DNA of 64,000 nt from Fratercula arctica (Eukaryota > Chordata > Aves > Charadriiformes > Alcidae). The position numbers were made by a program, and so were the translations under genes. The notes below the pieces were generated by a model that saw only the letters and a list, made by a program, of their open reading frames with translations, was not told the DNA's origin and ran no database searches. Location of the stretch: NCBI GenBank assembly GCA_947846985.1, contig CANTUZ010000008.1, positions 25,439,352 through 25,503,351 of the forward strand. The letters run 5' to 3'. Positions 63,121-64,000 of this stretch are shown here, piece after piece (position 1 is the stretch's first letter; each line of letters begins with the position of its first letter).

Positions 63121-64000
63121 ACAGGTCAAATATTGTTGTGACTAATGTATGATAATTTCAAGGGCAAATTTTGTCAGGGTCATTTAATACTGATAAATGT
63201 TTCTGGATAATCCCAAAGCCTGTTCTTTTTCTGCTCTGTCTTGTATTCTGTGTTGATCATCTTTGGTATCTGCCACAGTCTTTTTTGGGGATGGCAGAAG
63301 CAAAGGCAGCAATTTGTACCTCGGCCAGCAAACGCCGCTTCAGATGCCGAATCTCTGCAGGGCAGCATTCTGCACGGATACCCCAGCTCGGATTGAACGG
63401 CGCAGACATTAGGTTTGGCCTCTGCACAGCATTTCTTCGGGGAGTTAAGTACTAGATTATAATTATGTAAACTGGAATTTAGCCAGGGCAGCAGGGTCAC
63501 TCACCTCTAAGGTTGCAAAAGACATTTAAATAATGCTCTGAACAGCTCAGTATATTAACTACTTTACTAACATAGCATGTAAAAGGGAGAACTTGTCACA
63601 ACAGAGTATCTTCAGAAATCATCAATGAAATCTGTGTTACTGTAAAGCAGCTCAGCATGAAATCCTGACTCTTCAGAAATCACTGACAAAGCACCCTTTG
63701 ACTTCATAGTCCAGTGTCACGGAGACACATAACCAACAACAAGATAAAGTACTAAACCTTAAAATACTGCTATGAACAGTGTTCTGAGTGGTACATTTGA
63801 TTTGAAAGTGAATGTAGTCCAAGTTGCTCATAAAGAAGTTCTTAATATTGTTCACAATACAGCAAATGAAGCCCTTTAGGTAAATAACGTAACGTGGCTG
63901 TGAGGAAGGGTTACCACACAGCCCTGGGGACGTGCACATCAGCAGTTTCTGAGGTTGCAGGTTTCTCAGACGCTTGGAAGGCGTAAGCGGCCACCCTGGA
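63121..64000. other. no gene recognised
   Basis: No exon of a neighbouring gene such as SLC40A1 could be found. The frames at 63,171-63,500 overlap on both strands and have no splice support. Confidence 0.5.

Noticed and set aside
59190..64000. Expected downstream neighbour SLC40A1 (convergent in mammals)
   Set aside because: No exon resembling it could be found; it may lie beyond the window.
1..64000. CRISPR arrays, prokaryotic operons, tRNA or rRNA genes
   Set aside because: None seen. The sequence is vertebrate nuclear DNA with spliced genes and LINEs.

Overview
The window reads as avian nuclear DNA. The evidence is a complete vertebrate WDR75 gene with GT-AG introns, many CR1-family LINE copies ending in the bird-type 3' tail built from ATTCTATG-like units, a CpG-island promoter and AT-rich intergenic DNA. 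There is no operon structure, and almost every open frame of 60-150 codons is chance or repeat-derived.

Right part (about 42.2-59.2 kb, + strand): WDR75, the vertebrate counterpart of yeast Utp17/Nan1, a nucleolar SSU-processome (t-UTP) protein. All 21 coding exons can be placed with consistent splice phases, giving an 834-residue protein close in length to the mammalian one. Intron 1 appears to be a GC-AG intron. Intron 6 holds a candidate solo LTR.

Left part (about 2-42.3 kb, - strand): the same CpG island seems to fire in the opposite direction into a multi-exon gene that I could not identify. I found about fifteen short exons with plausible splice sites. Eight consecutive ones (39,997 down to 25,016) join with matching phases, as do seven more (22,844 down to 6,112). 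One exon encodes a likely membrane-spanning helix. The N-terminal exons, one join (25.0 to 22.8 kb) and the 3' end are unresolved. This is the most interesting content of the window.

Repeats: four sizeable CR1 copies, at 2.6-3.9 kb (-), 20.1-22.0 kb (+), 30.2-31.5 kb (+) and 31.6-32.8 kb (-), and an older one near 62.7-63.1 kb (-). All are truncated or broken reverse-transcriptase fossils. The third and fourth lie tail to tail within one intron of the unidentified gene. Downstream of WDR75 (59.2-64 kb) there is no recognisable gene, only homopolymer tracts and the old CR1.

Feature coordinates are + strand positions. Exon calls for the - strand gene come from reading splice motifs and phases by eye, with no alignment or transcript data.
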